Shown: positions 1-9,063, counted from the first letter of the stretch. The stretch is DNA of 54,548 nucleotides from DATFWC01 sp045801465 (GCA_045801465.1 JBJMSU010000120.1:1-54548); one strand, 5' to 3'. Notes: a model not told the origin generated them from the letters alone. Numbers and translations: made by a program.

Positions 1-50
1 CCGGTTCCCACCCCGGATCACGTCCGCGGCAGGCTTTCCGGCATCATGTT

Positions 51-1427
51 CTAGGACGCCGCCGGAAGCACCAGCTCGGCGCGCAGACCGCCGATCGGGG
101 CGGTACCGAGCTCGAGCTTGCCGCCATAGAGCTGCGCCAGCTCCACCACGATCGAAAGCCCGAGGCCGGAACCGGACTTGGTCTCGTCCAGCCGCAGGCC
201 GCGATTGCCGACCTGCTCGCGCTCCTGCGGCGTCAGCCCAGGCCCATCGTCATCCACTACCAGGCGCACGAGCGGCGGCTGCGCGGCGCCGTCGGTGCGC
301 ACCGGGACGACTTCGAGATTGACCCGCGACTGCGCCCATTTGCAGGCGTTGTCGACCAGGTTCCCGACCATCTCTTCGAGATCCTGCCGCTCGCCGCGAA
401 AGCGCGCCTCCTGCGGCGCGTCGATATCGATGGCGATGCCGCGAGCGCGGTGAATCTTTTCCATCGTGCGGGCGAGCGCGGTCACCACCGGGCCGACTTC
501 GGTCACGGTGCCCACCACGGTTGCGCGCGCCGCCAGCCGGGCGCGCTCGAGGTGGCGGGTGATCTGGTCACGCATGATGTCGGTCTGCTCGCGCACCTTG
601 ACGGCGAACGGATCGGTGCGCGTCGATGCCTCGTTCACCATGACGGACAGCGGAGTCTTGAGCGCATGCGCCAGGTTGCCGACATGGGTGCGTGCGCGCT
701 CGACGATCTCGCGATTGGCGTCGATGAGGGCATTGGTCTCGCGCGCGAGCGGCGCGATCTCGTCCGGGAAGGAGCCGGCGAGCCGCTCGGCGGTGCCGGC
801 GCGGATCGCGGCGAGCGATTCCGAGATGCGCTTGAGCGGGGCGAGACCGAAGCGGACCTGGAACAACGTGGTGAGCAGGAGCACGATCGTCAGCGCCCCG
901 AAGGTGATCGCCAGCGCCCTGTCGAAGGAGCGGATCTCCTGGTCGATCTCCGAGGGATCGCCGGCGACGGCGACCAGGTAGCGTCCCTCCTCGCCGAGAT
1001 CGATCGTCCGCTCGACCAGGCGCAGGCGCTGGTCCTCGGGCCCGCCCACGTAGCTCCTGCGCGTGCCGTCGCTGCTCGCCGCAATGCCCATGTCCTCCAG
1101 GTGCGGCAGGCTGCCGTCCCATAGCGAGCGGGAGGCGCGCATATCCGGTCGCGGCGCGTTGAGCCGCGTCACCTGCCAATACCAGCCGGACAACGGCAGC
1201 TCGAATAACGGCTCGCCGAGCTGACCGAACTTCTCGCCGGCCTCCTCGGGCGAGGCGACGTCGGCGATCAACGTCTTCAGATAGACGCTCAGGCGCCGAT
1301 CGAACGCACGCTCGACCGATTGCTGATAAATCGAGGACAGCGCAACCCCGGTGACGATGAGGATCACCGCGGTCCAGATGGTGGCGGACAGGAAAAGGCG
1401 GAGCGCGAGTGAATTAGCGCGCATCAC
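51..1427 (-). CDS. PhoQ-like sensor histidine kinase
   Basis: Inner-membrane sensor kinase of 458 residues. A first membrane segment lies near residues 10-32, a periplasmic sensor region follows, and a second segment lies near 170-190. A HAMP linker precedes the HisKA box with the phospho-accepting His in AHALKTPLS (about residue 252). The ATPase domain shows the N box NLVDNACKW, the G1 box DDGPGLT and the G2 box GSGLGLSIV. It overlaps the response-regulator gene by 14 bases, so the two are translationally coupled and form a cognate pair. The layout resembles PhoQ, which senses divalent cations and cationic peptides, but the actual signal cannot be read from sequence. Confidence 0.93.
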   Translation of the reverse strand: MMRANSLALRLFLSATIWTAVILIVTGVALSSIYQQSVERAFDRRLSVYLKTLIADVASPEEAGEKFGQLGEPLFELPLSGWYWQVTRLNAPRPDMRASRSLWDGSLPHLEDMGIAASSDGTRRSYVGGPEDQRLRLVERTIDLGEEGRYLVAVAGDPSEIDQEIRSFDRALAITFGALTIVLLLTTLFQVRFGLAPLKRISESLAAIRAGTAERLAGSFPDEIAPLARETNALIDANREIVERARTHVGNLAHALKTPLSVMVNEASTRTDPFAVKVREQTDIMRDQITRHLERARLAARATVVGTVTEVGPVVTALARTMEKIHRARGIAIDIDAPQEARFRGERQDLEEMVGNLVDNACKWAQSRVNLEVVPVRTDGAAQPPLVRLVVDDDGPGLTPQEREQVGNRGLRLDETKSGSGLGLSIVVELAQLYGGKLELGTAPIGGLRAELVLPAAS

Positions 1428-2085
1428 TCGGCGGCGTGAGCAGATAGCCCAGCCCGCGTACGGTCTGGATGACTTCGATCCCGAGCTTCTTGCGGATGCG
1501 GCCGACGAACACCTCGATGGTGTTGGAGTCGCGATCGAAGTCCTGGTCGTAGAGGTGCTCGACGAGCTCGGTGCGAGAGACCACGCGTCCGGTGTGATGC
1601 ATCAGGTAGGACAGGAGCCGGTACTCGTGCGACGTGAGCTTCACCGGATTGCCGTCCACCGTCACCCGGCCTGTGCGCGTATCGAGGCGCACCGGCCCGC
1701 AGTTGAACTCGCTCTTGGCATGTCCGGCGGAGCGGCGCAGCAGCGCACGCAAGCGCGCGAGCACCTCCTCCATATGGAATGGTTTCGGCACATAATCGTC
1801 GGCACCGGCATCGAAGCCCTGGACCTTGTCGCTCCAGCGATCGCGCGCGGTGAGCATGAGCACCGGCATGGCGCGGCCCTGGCGGCGCCAGGCCTCGAGC
1901 ACCGATATGCCGTCCATCTTGGGCAGGCCGATGTCGAGGATCACCGCGTCGTAGGGCTCGGTCTCGCCCAGGTAATGGCCTTCCTCGCCGTCGAAGGCGC
2001 GGTCGACCACGTAACCTGCATCGGTGAGCGCCGTCGCCAGCTGGCGGTTCAAGTCCGGATCGTCCTCGATTACGAGGAGTCGCAT
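1414..2085 (-). CDS. OmpR/PhoP-family response regulator
   Basis: DNA-binding response regulator of 223 residues. The receiver domain has the acidic pair at Asp8/Asp9, the phospho-acceptor Asp51 in VILDIGLPK, and the conserved Lys in VPKPF. A C-terminal winged-helix domain starts near residue 125 and contains the EYRLLSYL and GRIRKKLG motifs typical of OmpR/PhoP proteins. It is the middle gene of a minus-strand operon: PepSY protein, this regulator, kinase. It probably controls envelope genes when phosphorylated by the downstream kinase; that target set is inference. Confidence 0.95.
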   Translation of the reverse strand: MRLLVIEDDPDLNRQLATALTDAGYVVDRAFDGEEGHYLGETEPYDAVILDIGLPKMDGISVLEAWRRQGRAMPVLMLTARDRWSDKVQGFDAGADDYVPKPFHMEEVLARLRALLRRSAGHAKSEFNCGPVRLDTRTGRVTVDGNPVKLTSHEYRLLSYLMHHTGRVVSRTELVEHLYDQDFDRDSNTIEVFVGRIRKKLGIEVIQTVRGLGYLLTPPSDAR

Positions 2086-2098
2086 ATACCCTCCCCCG

Positions 2099-2401
2099 TC
2101 ACCCCCCGCTCAACACGGAGCCGGAGGTCGCGTCGACGGTGACTCGGGTTACTTTGCCATCCCGCGCCAGCACTGTCAGCATATAGACGAGGCCCTTGCC
2201 GCCCTCGCACAGGCGGGCGCGCACCACCTCGCCGCGCCGCTTCACGGCCTTGACGGCGACGCCGAGCCGCACCGCCTTGCCGCTGGTGATGGCGGCGCGC
2301 TGCTGCTCCTTATTGAGACAGCGCGCATCATCGGCCTCCGCCGGTTCGGCGGCCAGTACGGCGATTGAGATGGCGGAGGCGAGCCAGATTCCAGCCGGCA
2401 T
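2099..2401 (-). CDS. PepSY-domain small secreted protein
   Basis: Protein of 100 residues with a short N-terminal signal-like hydrophobic stretch (about residues 1-22, ending AEA). One PepSY-like unit follows, with the characteristic ending GKVTRVTVDATSGSVL. PepSY domains are small periplasmic or membrane modules often linked to two-component systems or protease inhibition. It ends 13 bases before the response-regulator start on the same strand and is therefore the likely first gene of that operon. It could modulate the sensor kinase, but that role is inferred from position only. A GAGG-type ribosome site precedes the ATG. Confidence 0.8.
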   Translation of the reverse strand: MPAGIWLASAISIAVLAAEPAEADDARCLNKEQQRAAITSGKAVRLGVAVKAVKRRGEVVRARLCEGGKGLVYMLTVLARDGKVTRVTVDATSGSVLSGG

Positions 2402-2521
2402 GGCGGCCTCTTATCGCGATTCCGGTGAACGTTGAATGAACGCAAAATGGCGACGGCGTGGCATAAAGCGGAATCTGCAATCCTTCAGGGATATTTCAAG
2501 TGAGGGGTCCAAGAGCAGAAT

Positions 2522-2650
2522 TTAACGCTGGAACGGCTGCCGGTTGATCAGTTGCACGTTGACCCGATGGAAATGCATCGGGTGAATGTCCGCCATCGTG
2601 TTGAAGATTTCACACACTTCGGTCGATCCGGGCAACAATTCGTATCGATG
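2522..2650 (-). pseudogene. multicopper oxidase remnant
   Basis: Read on the minus strand, the last 40 or so residues of a short open frame contain STEVCEIFNTMADIHPMHFH followed by RVNVQLINRQPF. This closely matches the start of the third cupredoxin domain of multicopper oxidases, where HPxHxH binds the type 1 and type 3 coppers. The frame stops directly afterwards, so the later HCH and methionine ligands are missing, and upstream it runs into the 3' end of the diguanylate cyclase. No other part of an oxidase is seen nearby. It is a fragment, not a working enzyme. Confidence 0.65.
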
Positions 2651-2727
2651 CCGGCGCTCAAATCGGTGGTGGCCGAAATCGTCGGCGGTCGGCCACGCCG
2701 CCGTGCCACTGAGCCTGGTCGACCGTA

Positions 2728-3753
2728 CTATGATTGCTCCGGTTGCCAAACGACGAGGTTTCGACCCTGCTGCTTGGCTCTGGAGAGATGCCGATCCGCC
2801 CTATCGATCAGGGCTGACGCGCTTTCACTCGGCTCGTATTGAGCGACACCGATGGAGACAGTTATACGACCCAGCCGTTCTCTGGTTGCGCGCCGCAGCA
2901 CTTCCCTGCTCATTATCGACGTTCTGATGTTCTCAGCGACCCGTTGCGCTTCGGACAGTTCCGCATTTGGCAAAACGACTGCGAACTCCTCACCGCCAAC
3001 TCGCGCCGCGAAACCATCTCCATTCAGAGCCCGCTTGAGAGCCGTCCCAAGCAGTCGCAGCACGTCATCGCCCATCTGATGACCGTGCGCATCATTGAAC
3101 TCTTTGAATCGATCAACATCTATAAACAGCAATGAGAGGGGAGACCCATTCTGGGTGGCTGTTGTTATCGCCTTGTCGAGCGCACTGTCGAAATATCTCC
3201 GGTTCGAGAGGGATGTAACTGGATCGGTATTGCTGTCGCGGTGGGCCTGCGCGAGGTCCTCCTTGAGAGCTTCGACCACCCCATGTGAGGCTTGAAGCGC
3301 CTCCTGGAACGACGACGCCCGCTGTTCCATTCCTTTGATGCTTGTCACCAATGTTTCGACCACAGCTTTGATGGTCTCCCGGTCTACAGTGCGGCTAAGT
3401 TCTTGATTTGCGGTTGCGAGGTGCATTTCCAAAGAGCCTGATGATGCGACAGCGGCTTCGATCAGATCGATGATATGTTCGATTTGATCAGAAAGGACCG
3501 TACCGATTTTGTCGGCCCGATCAGCCATTCGAACTGGAGATAAATGCTCGTCGTGAATTCGATCGACCTCCGCGAGCGACACCGCGCGAGCGGCGATCAA
3601 GTCGTCGATCTTTTTGTTTAACTCCGGTTTGCTTGCGGCGGCATAGGCAAACCACACCGCGTAACTTTCGGGATCGGCTGGTAGTCCGAACGCCTTGATC
3701 TGATTCAAGGCGATTTCAGCAAGGGCCAATGTTCGCGCGGGGTCTCGTATCAC
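2728..3753 (-). CDS. GGDEF diguanylate cyclase
   Basis: Predicted cytoplasmic c-di-GMP synthase of 341 residues. The N-terminal half is a helical region common to alphaproteobacterial GGDEF proteins (ARTLALAEIALNQIKAFG). The catalytic GGDEF domain occupies roughly the last 165 residues and carries an active-site GGEEF. The RxxD inhibitory site expected just upstream of GGEEF is absent (the residues are NGDG), so feedback inhibition by product is probably missing. I chose the GTG at 3753 because AGGGA lies about 8 bases upstream and because similarity to the family begins just after it. An upstream ATG at 3867 would add 38 residues of unlikely composition. Confidence 0.88.
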   Translation of the reverse strand: MIRDPARTLALAEIALNQIKAFGLPADPESYAVWFAYAAASKPELNKKIDDLIAARAVSLAEVDRIHDEHLSPVRMADRADKIGTVLSDQIEHIIDLIEAAVASSGSLEMHLATANQELSRTVDRETIKAVVETLVTSIKGMEQRASSFQEALQASHGVVEALKEDLAQAHRDSNTDPVTSLSNRRYFDSALDKAITTATQNGSPLSLLFIDVDRFKEFNDAHGHQMGDDVLRLLGTALKRALNGDGFAARVGGEEFAVVLPNAELSEAQRVAENIRTSIMSREVLRRATRERLGRITVSIGVAQYEPSESASALIDRADRHLSRAKQQGRNLVVWQPEQS

Positions 3754-4282
3754 TTTGGACTTCCCTAAGAGGCTGCCGGCTCCGGCAATGGGGCATCGGC
3801 TGCCCGCTACGGCAAAGCTGCTGACCAAAGAAGGGCTGACGTTCCAACGATCCGCAGCGTCATGCACCTTTCGAGCAGTTCGCGAAACGAATCACGCCAA
3901 TCGAAATCAGCCGTCCGGCACAATAGTACCACAACAGTTCAGAGTACTATACTTGCCATTGGGACGAACACGTATTCTTCGGCCTGCGGAACCTACGGGT
4001 TGTTGCAATCACAACTCGGGGTCTGCAGCCGTCGCGAACGCTCCTCCTGTCGGCAAGCGCCTGCCGAAGAGCAAAGTAGGGTCAGCCCAGGCCAAGCGAT
4101 GTCTTAGAGCGGCAGCAAAGCGGACACTGCAGAACTTCGCATCTGCGCCAGAAGCTGAAGAGAGGAGATGGCCGAAGCTGACGCGATCGGCCAAAGAACA
4201 AGCGCGGTCCTCCGCCGCGGCCGTTCCAATCTAACCCGGACCGCGATAGGCTCGCCAGCAAACAACGTCGGAGGATCGCGGG
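3754..4282. other. intergenic stretch, no gene seen
   Basis: About 530 bases between the divergent diguanylate cyclase and the small exported protein. Only short overlapping frames without family resemblance or good ribosome sites occur. GC content looks lower than in neighbouring genes. It presumably holds both promoters, but no clear -35/-10 pair stood out. Confidence 0.4.
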
Positions 4283-4654
4283 ATGCGACGGCGCGCCTTC
4301 ATTGCGGGCGCGGCAACGGCGCTGCCGATTGCGCTCGCCCTGGATATCGGTTCCTTTGCTGGCGAGATTCGAAAGGGAGCCACGATGCAGGTGAAGCCCA
4401 ATTCGATCTGGTTCGAGGACACTGCCAAGTTAACGCGTTGGCAAGAGTTGAAGAAAAGCGGCAAATCTACAGCATTGACTGCTTATCAAGACGAAGTGCT
4501 TTCTCACCGGGATGCATGGCAGTTTACTAAGCAGCTCGCCGTAAAAATCCTCAGCTACGAGCGGGGGAAAAACCAGGTCAACGTGGAAATGAAGACTCCC
4601 GGCCGACTCCTCGGCAGCACATGGTTCGTAGATGCCGACGCTCTTCAGCACTAG
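4283..4654 (+). CDS. small exported protein, twin-arginine-like leader
   Basis: Protein of 123 residues with an N-terminal RRRAFIAGAA leader, which looks like a twin-arginine (Tat) or Sec signal (hydrophobic part about residues 6-26). The mature part is hydrophilic and contains NSIWFEDTAKLTRWQELKKSG and a C-terminal STWFVDADAL. I do not recognise a named family, though this type of short protein recurs in soil alphaproteobacteria. GGAGG lies 8 bases before the ATG and supports the start. It stands alone between decayed genes. Confidence 0.62.
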   Translation: MRRRAFIAGAATALPIALALDIGSFAGEIRKGATMQVKPNSIWFEDTAKLTRWQELKKSGKSTALTAYQDEVLSHRDAWQFTKQLAVKILSYERGKNQVNVEMKTPGRLLGSTWFVDADALQH

Positions 4655-4796
4655 CAGCCCGCGACCTCAACAGAGCAGAGCCGTCGAAGAGGCGATGTGC
4701 ACATCCTTCCAAATCAAGGCTTGTTGACACCTTGATGGACGTGAAACCCGCCTTGCCAAATACCTGCATCTACGCCCCGACACAGCCTGCCCTTGA

Positions 4797-5009
4797 TCAA
4801 AGCTGGAAGCCGGGCTTGCCGCGCAGGTAATGCGCCGCGTTGCTCACCACGCTGATGTCGAGGCCGGCCTTGTGGTGCGCGTCGAGCACGTTCTCGACCG
4901 TCATCGGGCAGCGGCCAGCCCAGGTGGGCCCGCTCCGCCCGTCATAGGTGCCGGCGTCCCCCGCCGCTTCCTCGGGCGGGTAGACATGGGTGTGCCACTC
5001 GATGATCAC
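4797..5009 (-). pseudogene. amidohydrolase N-terminal remnant
   Basis: The frame starting at GTG 5009 encodes about 70 residues beginning IIEWHTHVYPPEEA. It includes the metal-binding HxH of the amidohydrolase superfamily and then PMTVENVLDAHHKAGLDISV, typical of ACMSD/amidohydrolase-2 proteins. These enzymes are normally about 300 or more residues long. Here the frame stops after NAAHYLRGKPGFQL and no continuation is visible in any frame of the 140 bases downstream. It lacks the remaining metal ligands and is very likely a truncated, non-functional gene. Confidence 0.65.
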
Positions 5010-5184
5010 GCGCTCGTGCCCCGCTTCCGGCTCCGGCCAAAGCAGCGTGAATTGGCCGCAACATTCGCCGGTCGTCAATCAGGAGCTGGGGGAGCGGGCC
5101 ATATCCGCCGGAAAACGCCTCTTCGAGCGCGAGAGCGAGCTGGTGCTGCACTCTCCGGCTCCTGCACACGGTCAGGCCGGCGCT

Positions 5185-5508
5185 TCAAATCGACGGCGGC
5201 GGCGCGAAAAAGCACCGACGCGAGCCGTCCGGCTTCTTGCAGCGCCAGTACTGGCCGTCGCGGCTGATCTGCACTTCCTTGAACGGGACGACCTCGTTGA
5301 GCTTCGTCAAAAAATAGCCGCCGTGGGTCTCCTGGACCTCTTCGCTCGACAGCTCGAGGCAATCGTTGATGCCGCAACAATGCGAGCCGTCGATGGGACT
5401 GACAAAGTGTCCTTTGGCAATCCAGTTTGGGTTCCCCCAACGATCATGGGCGAGCGCGCCGCTCGCCATCACCAGGACGGCGGCGCCGATCAGGGGCAGC
5501 ATTCGCAT
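5185..5508 (-). CDS. small secreted Cys-containing protein
   Basis: Protein of 107 residues from the ATG at 5508, chosen because GGAG lies 8 bases upstream; a longer frame adds an unlikely Ala-rich leader. A signal peptide (about residues 1-20, ending GALA) precedes a mature part with SHCCGINDC and a C-terminal WRCKKPDGSRRCFF. Four or more cysteines suggest disulfide bonds in the periplasm. Related small proteins occur in Bradyrhizobium-type genomes, but the function is unknown to me. It reads toward the amidohydrolase remnant. Confidence 0.7.
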   Translation of the reverse strand: MRMLPLIGAAVLVMASGALAHDRWGNPNWIAKGHFVSPIDGSHCCGINDCLELSSEEVQETHGGYFLTKLNEVVPFKEVQISRDGQYWRCKKPDGSRRCFFAPPPSI

Positions 5509-5800
5509 GGCCTGTGCTCCAAAATAAAGGGCCGCCGCAGCGGCCTGTTCGCTCATGCCGCCGCAGCATGCTGATCGCACTCAACGATCAGGCCGCCTCA
5601 CGACGCATCCCCTTCCGGTCGCCTCAATTGCGGCTCAACAACGCACGGCTTACGCGCCGGTTCCCGCACCGCACATCCGCGGCGATCATGCGAGCTTGGT
5701 AGCCACGGAATGAGTGCGGTGACCGACATTGGGCCGCGGAACTGCGGTATGCGCTCGCGGGTTGACGCCACAGCTTCAACGAAGTCGATGCGAGGCAGTC

Positions 5801-6034
5801 ATGGCCACATGCGAAACCTGCGGAAACGAGTACGACAAGGCGTTTCAGGTGAAAATGAACGGCTCGACTCACACGTTCGACAGCTTCGAATGCGCGATCC
5901 ACGCGCTTGCGCCGACCTGCGCCCATTGCGGCATCCGCATCGTCGGGCATGGACTGCAAAAGGGCAGTGCGATGTTCTGCTGCGCCCATTGCGCCGAGCA
6001 CGAAGGCGTGCGCGAACTGCGCGATCGGGCGTAG
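5801..6034 (+). CDS. small zinc-ribbon-like protein
   Basis: Protein of 77 residues with CETCG at the N terminus, CAHCG in the middle and CCAHC near the end, giving several CxxC pairs that probably bind zinc. The central phrase HTFDSFECAIHALAP is conserved in a widespread family of short cytoplasmic metal-binding proteins without an assigned function. The ATG at 5801 follows a GAGG ribosome site and directly precedes the first CxxC motif; upstream in-frame starts add unrelated sequence. Confidence 0.8.
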   Translation: MATCETCGNEYDKAFQVKMNGSTHTFDSFECAIHALAPTCAHCGIRIVGHGLQKGSAMFCCAHCAEHEGVRELRDRA

Positions 6035-6159
6035 CCTGAGCTGGATGCGGCGCCGCCGCACCCGGATTCCCGGCGGCGCCTCTTGCCGACCTTGAAACGC
6101 GGCACTCATGCCGCGCGGGAGACGTTGACAAATCCGATGCCGCCGGGCTCAAGACGGCG

Positions 6160-6927
6160 ATGCTCCGACGCGTCGTGCCCGCCCTCGCCTGCCTCCTCAC
6201 TCTCTCCGTCTCCGCCGCCGCCATGGTCGGCGGAGCGCCGCCAGCGTCCGACGACGTCGCAAGGCACGTCGTGCTGATCGTCGGCTCGCGCGGCAATTCC
6301 TGCACCGGAGTCGCGGTGGCGCGCGATCTCGTGCTGACGGTCGCGCACTGCGTCTTAGCGGGCGCCGATTACAAGCTCGTCGATTACGATGCCACGCACC
6401 GGCCCATGCTCAGGGACGTCGCCGCGATCGTCCGCCACCCGCACTTCGATCTCAACGCGATGCTTGCGCATCGTGCCACCGCCGACCTGGCGCTCATCAA
6501 GCTCGCCGAGCCGTTGCCGCCCGGCATTGTCCCGGCGGTGCTGGGCGCGCGCGTGCCGACGATGGCGGGCGAGAGCTTCGTCGTGGCGGGCTTCGGCGTC
6601 ACGGTGCGCGGCGATGGACGCACGGGCGGCACGGTACGCGCGGCGAAACTCGTTGCCACCGGCCGGCCGGGATCGCTGCAGCTGCGGCTCGTCGATGCCG
6701 TGACGCGCAACGAGCGCCCCGGTCTCGGCGCCTGCACCGGCGACTCCGGCGCGCCGGTGTTCGAACAAACCGGCGGGCGCCTCATGGTGGTGGGAGTGGT
6801 CAGCTGGTCGACGGGGGCAAACAATTCCGCCGGCTGCGGCGGGCTGACCGGCGTCACGCCGCTTGCCCGCTATCGCGACTGGATCGCCGACACGGCGCGG
6901 CAGCTCGGCTCGCCGTTGCCGCCGTAG
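6160..6927 (+). CDS. trypsin-like serine protease (S1 family)
   Basis: Secreted chymotrypsin-fold protease of 255 residues. A signal peptide covers about residues 1-21. The catalytic triad is visible as His63 in TVAHC, Asp109 in ADLALIKL and Ser196 in GDSGAP. Cysteines flank the His and Ser as in family S1. The C-terminal strand PLARYRDWI is also typical. It stands alone, with no inhibitor or secretion gene beside it. The substrate cannot be predicted from the sequence. Confidence 0.9.
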   Translation: MLRRVVPALACLLTLSVSAAAMVGGAPPASDDVARHVVLIVGSRGNSCTGVAVARDLVLTVAHCVLAGADYKLVDYDATHRPMLRDVAAIVRHPHFDLNAMLAHRATADLALIKLAEPLPPGIVPAVLGARVPTMAGESFVVAGFGVTVRGDGRTGGTVRAAKLVATGRPGSLQLRLVDAVTRNERPGLGACTGDSGAPVFEQTGGRLMVVGVVSWSTGANNSAGCGGLTGVTPLARYRDWIADTARQLGSPLPP

Positions 6928-7127
6928 TCGAGCCGAGCGGAGACTCTCCGTAAGGTAGGCAACGGCGCGAGATCTCGGCACTGCATGGTGGGCGAGCGAT
7001 CGTCACAACGATCCCCGAAGGAAATTCGCGATCGCGCCGTTCCCTCGCCGCTTCTGGCGGCTCGCCTACCGATCGGCGCTACAACGGGCGAACTCGCCCA
7101 CCCTGCAGACTGAAATCCACCCGCTTG

Positions 7128-7661
7128 TCAGCGTGAGCCGGTGGTTGCGGCCTTGCCTTCAAGCGATTGCGCCGTCTGCAGATGCTTTTGCAGCGTCGGT
7201 AGCGTTTCCTGAGCAAATGCAGACGGGCGCTCGTTGGTCTTCTTGCCCTCCCGCTGGAACTCTTTGATGTCCTTCTTATGATCGGCGACCATATGCTTGA
7301 CGAACTCGCGATCGAACTTGTCGCCCGATAGTTTCGACATGCGATCGTAGTCCGCCTTCTGTTTCTTGTTCGGCTCGGTCGGCGGCGACATGCCCATCTC
7401 CTTCGCCACTGCGGCTGCCTTGTCGTTGGCCGCCGCGTGGTCTTGTTCCAGCTGCTTGCCGAAGGAGCGGACGCCGTCGCTCGCACCCTTCTGTTGGGCG
7501 AGCTTGCCCATCTCGACTTCGGCCAGATTGCCCTCCATGGCCTTTTTCAGGAACGCTTGGCCGGCCTTGTCTTGGCCGGCTTTGCCTTGGGCAAAAGCCG
7601 AAGGAGCGGAGCACACCAGTGCGGTCGCAAGACCGATGGCCAGGAACACATTCTTCATCAT
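7128..7661 (-). CDS. DUF4142 secreted protein
   Basis: Periplasmic protein of 177 residues. The signal peptide ends near AFAQG, and the mature part is a DUF4142 helical (ferritin-like) domain marked by FLKKAMEGNLAEVEMGKLAQ and HMVADHKKDIKEFQRE. Family members are common in Rhizobiales and are often stress-inducible, with no known enzyme activity. The ATG at 7661 is preferred because GAGG lies 6 bases upstream; an ATG one codon later and another 12 bases earlier are alternatives. Confidence 0.85.
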   Translation of the reverse strand: MMKNVFLAIGLATALVCSAPSAFAQGKAGQDKAGQAFLKKAMEGNLAEVEMGKLAQQKGASDGVRSFGKQLEQDHAAANDKAAAVAKEMGMSPPTEPNKKQKADYDRMSKLSGDKFDREFVKHMVADHKKDIKEFQREGKKTNERPSAFAQETLPTLQKHLQTAQSLEGKAATTGSR

Positions 7662-8012
7662 GACGGACCTCATGTGACGGTGCGGATGCCGCGGAATCGG
7701 GCACCCCCACGCAAACGGTCACGCAACAAGTCGGGTTCCGCCGACCGTTCGCCGCGACGGCGGCCGCGTCAGGGCTGCCGGACCAGGACGCGCCCCAGCT
7801 TGCCCCCAGACGCGAACGCAGCTTTCGGCTTGGCCGACGCTTCGCTCGTCGGCAAGGCCGGAGAGCCGCTGCTGCGGCTGGTCCAATAATCACGCAAGGA
7901 TGACCGCCGCCGCTGCGCGGAATAATGCCCCATCGTCTTCGATTCGGTTGCTCGCCTGACGAAAGAGGCCGCCCCACGGGCGGCCCCACACGTCGAACCG
8001 TGTTTGCGCGAG
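7662..8012. other. intergenic stretch with one hairpin
   Basis: About 350 bases between two minus-strand genes. I see no convincing gene. It contains the terminator-like hairpin at 7967-7985 and should also hold the promoter of the DUF4142 gene. Confidence 0.4.
7967..7985 (-). terminator. probable terminator of the DUF1236 gene
   Basis: GGCCGCCC pairs perfectly with GGGCGGCC across a 3-base loop. On the minus strand the hairpin is followed by CTCTTT, a short T-rich tail. It lies about 27 bases past the DUF1236 stop codon. Confidence 0.5.
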
Positions 8013-8318
8013 CTAGTCGATGACGCGAATGACTTTTCGTGTCCGCGGCTCGACAATCACGCGCCGCTCGTTGATCACCGCGTAGCCGAACTGCTCGTGC
8101 CGAGGGATGGTCCGCAGCTGAACAGTTCCGGGCAACGTGTAACCGACGCTGATATCGCCTTCCACCCGTACCGACGGCACGCTCTCGCGCCGCACATACG
8201 TGATGACCTCGTCCGGCGGAGCGGCGCCCGTCGTTTCAATGACCGTCGTTTGGGCACTGCCCATGACCGGCCAAAGCACAGATGCCGCAAGCATTCCGCC
8301 GAGCACATGTTTCTTCAT
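8013..8318 (-). CDS. DUF1236 periplasmic protein
   Basis: Protein of 101 residues with a signal peptide ending near GSAQ. The DUF1236-type core includes YVRRESVPSVRVEG, LPGTVQLRTIP and a C-terminal VIVEPRTRKVIRVI. This family is abundant in Bradyrhizobium relatives; its role is unknown. GGAGG lies 6 bases before the ATG at 8318, which fixes the start and removes 34 unlikely residues from the longer frame. Confidence 0.85.
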   Translation of the reverse strand: MKKHVLGGMLAASVLWPVMGSAQTTVIETTGAAPPDEVITYVRRESVPSVRVEGDISVGYTLPGTVQLRTIPRHEQFGYAVINERRVIVEPRTRKVIRVID

Positions 8319-8615
8319 GTTGAACCTCCGTAAACCCAGTGGAGAACTCCTGACAACGCCCGCGGCTCTCGAGATGTTCCGGCGGCCGGCAGGCGGTGCG
8401 CCGATGTTCAGAGAATGCATTCACAGTGCGTCTTACGCCTTTGGCCAATCTGCACTGCGCAACGATCTAAGGAGCCGCCGGGCGCAGCCCGATTCGGAAC
8501 CAAGCAACAAAACGACGCGCGTCCCGGACTAAACGCAAGATTGTCGCAGGAACGTCGCCAAGCGCGTTGGCGTTTGCAGCCAGGATGGTGGCTCACGTTA
8601 ACGATCGGGGCGACC

Positions 8616-8855
8616 ATGAACGGCTGGAAATCCATTGCGAGTGCACCACGCGACCAGGATGTGCAGTTGTGGGTGGAAGATCGGTTCGGCGCGCGGGCGC
8701 TGCCGTATGCGTGCCGCCTCACGGTCGAAGGCTGGGTGAATTCCGAGCTCAATGTTCGGCTTGCAAACACTATCAAGCCTGCCTATTGGCGCGAGTGGTC
8801 GAGCGCAGCGGACAGTACATCGCCTTCGGTGCCCAAAGATCCGATCGCCGAATAG
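8616..8855 (+). CDS. short conserved hypothetical protein
   Basis: Protein of 79 residues starting MNGWKSIASAPRDQDVQLWV and containing a Trp-rich end (KPAYWREW). The opening phrase is typical of short conserved proteins in Rhizobiales and phage-like contexts that often begin with a WKPIATAP-type motif. No signal peptide or membrane segment is seen, and function is unknown. GGGGC precedes the ATG. It is isolated, with a divergent DUF1236 gene upstream. Confidence 0.65.
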   Translation: MNGWKSIASAPRDQDVQLWVEDRFGARALPYACRLTVEGWVNSELNVRLANTIKPAYWREWSSAADSTSPSVPKDPIAE

Positions 8856-9017
8856 GGCATCATCGAGAAAAGGCTTGGCGCGCGGGCTTCCGAGCGCATC
8901 CGTGCGCGTCACAATGCTGAGGCGGTTCTTCAGCTACACGGTGACTTTGGCATTGGGCACGGTGGCCCCGACGGAAGACCCAACAGCGCCCCCCATAGGC
9001 ATCAAGCCAAGAACACC

Positions 9018-9044
9018 CGTGGGGGCAGCAAAACTGCCCCCACG
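9018..9044 (-). terminator. terminator of the c-haem protein gene
   Basis: A perfect 11-bp stem, CGTGGGGGCAG against CTGCCCCCACG with a 5-base loop, lies 20 bases past the stop of the minus-strand gene ending at 9064. No long T tract follows, so it may act as a Rho-assisted terminator or RNA-stabilising hairpin. Confidence 0.6.
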
Positions 9045-9063
9045 AGCCGATTTGACGATCCGT

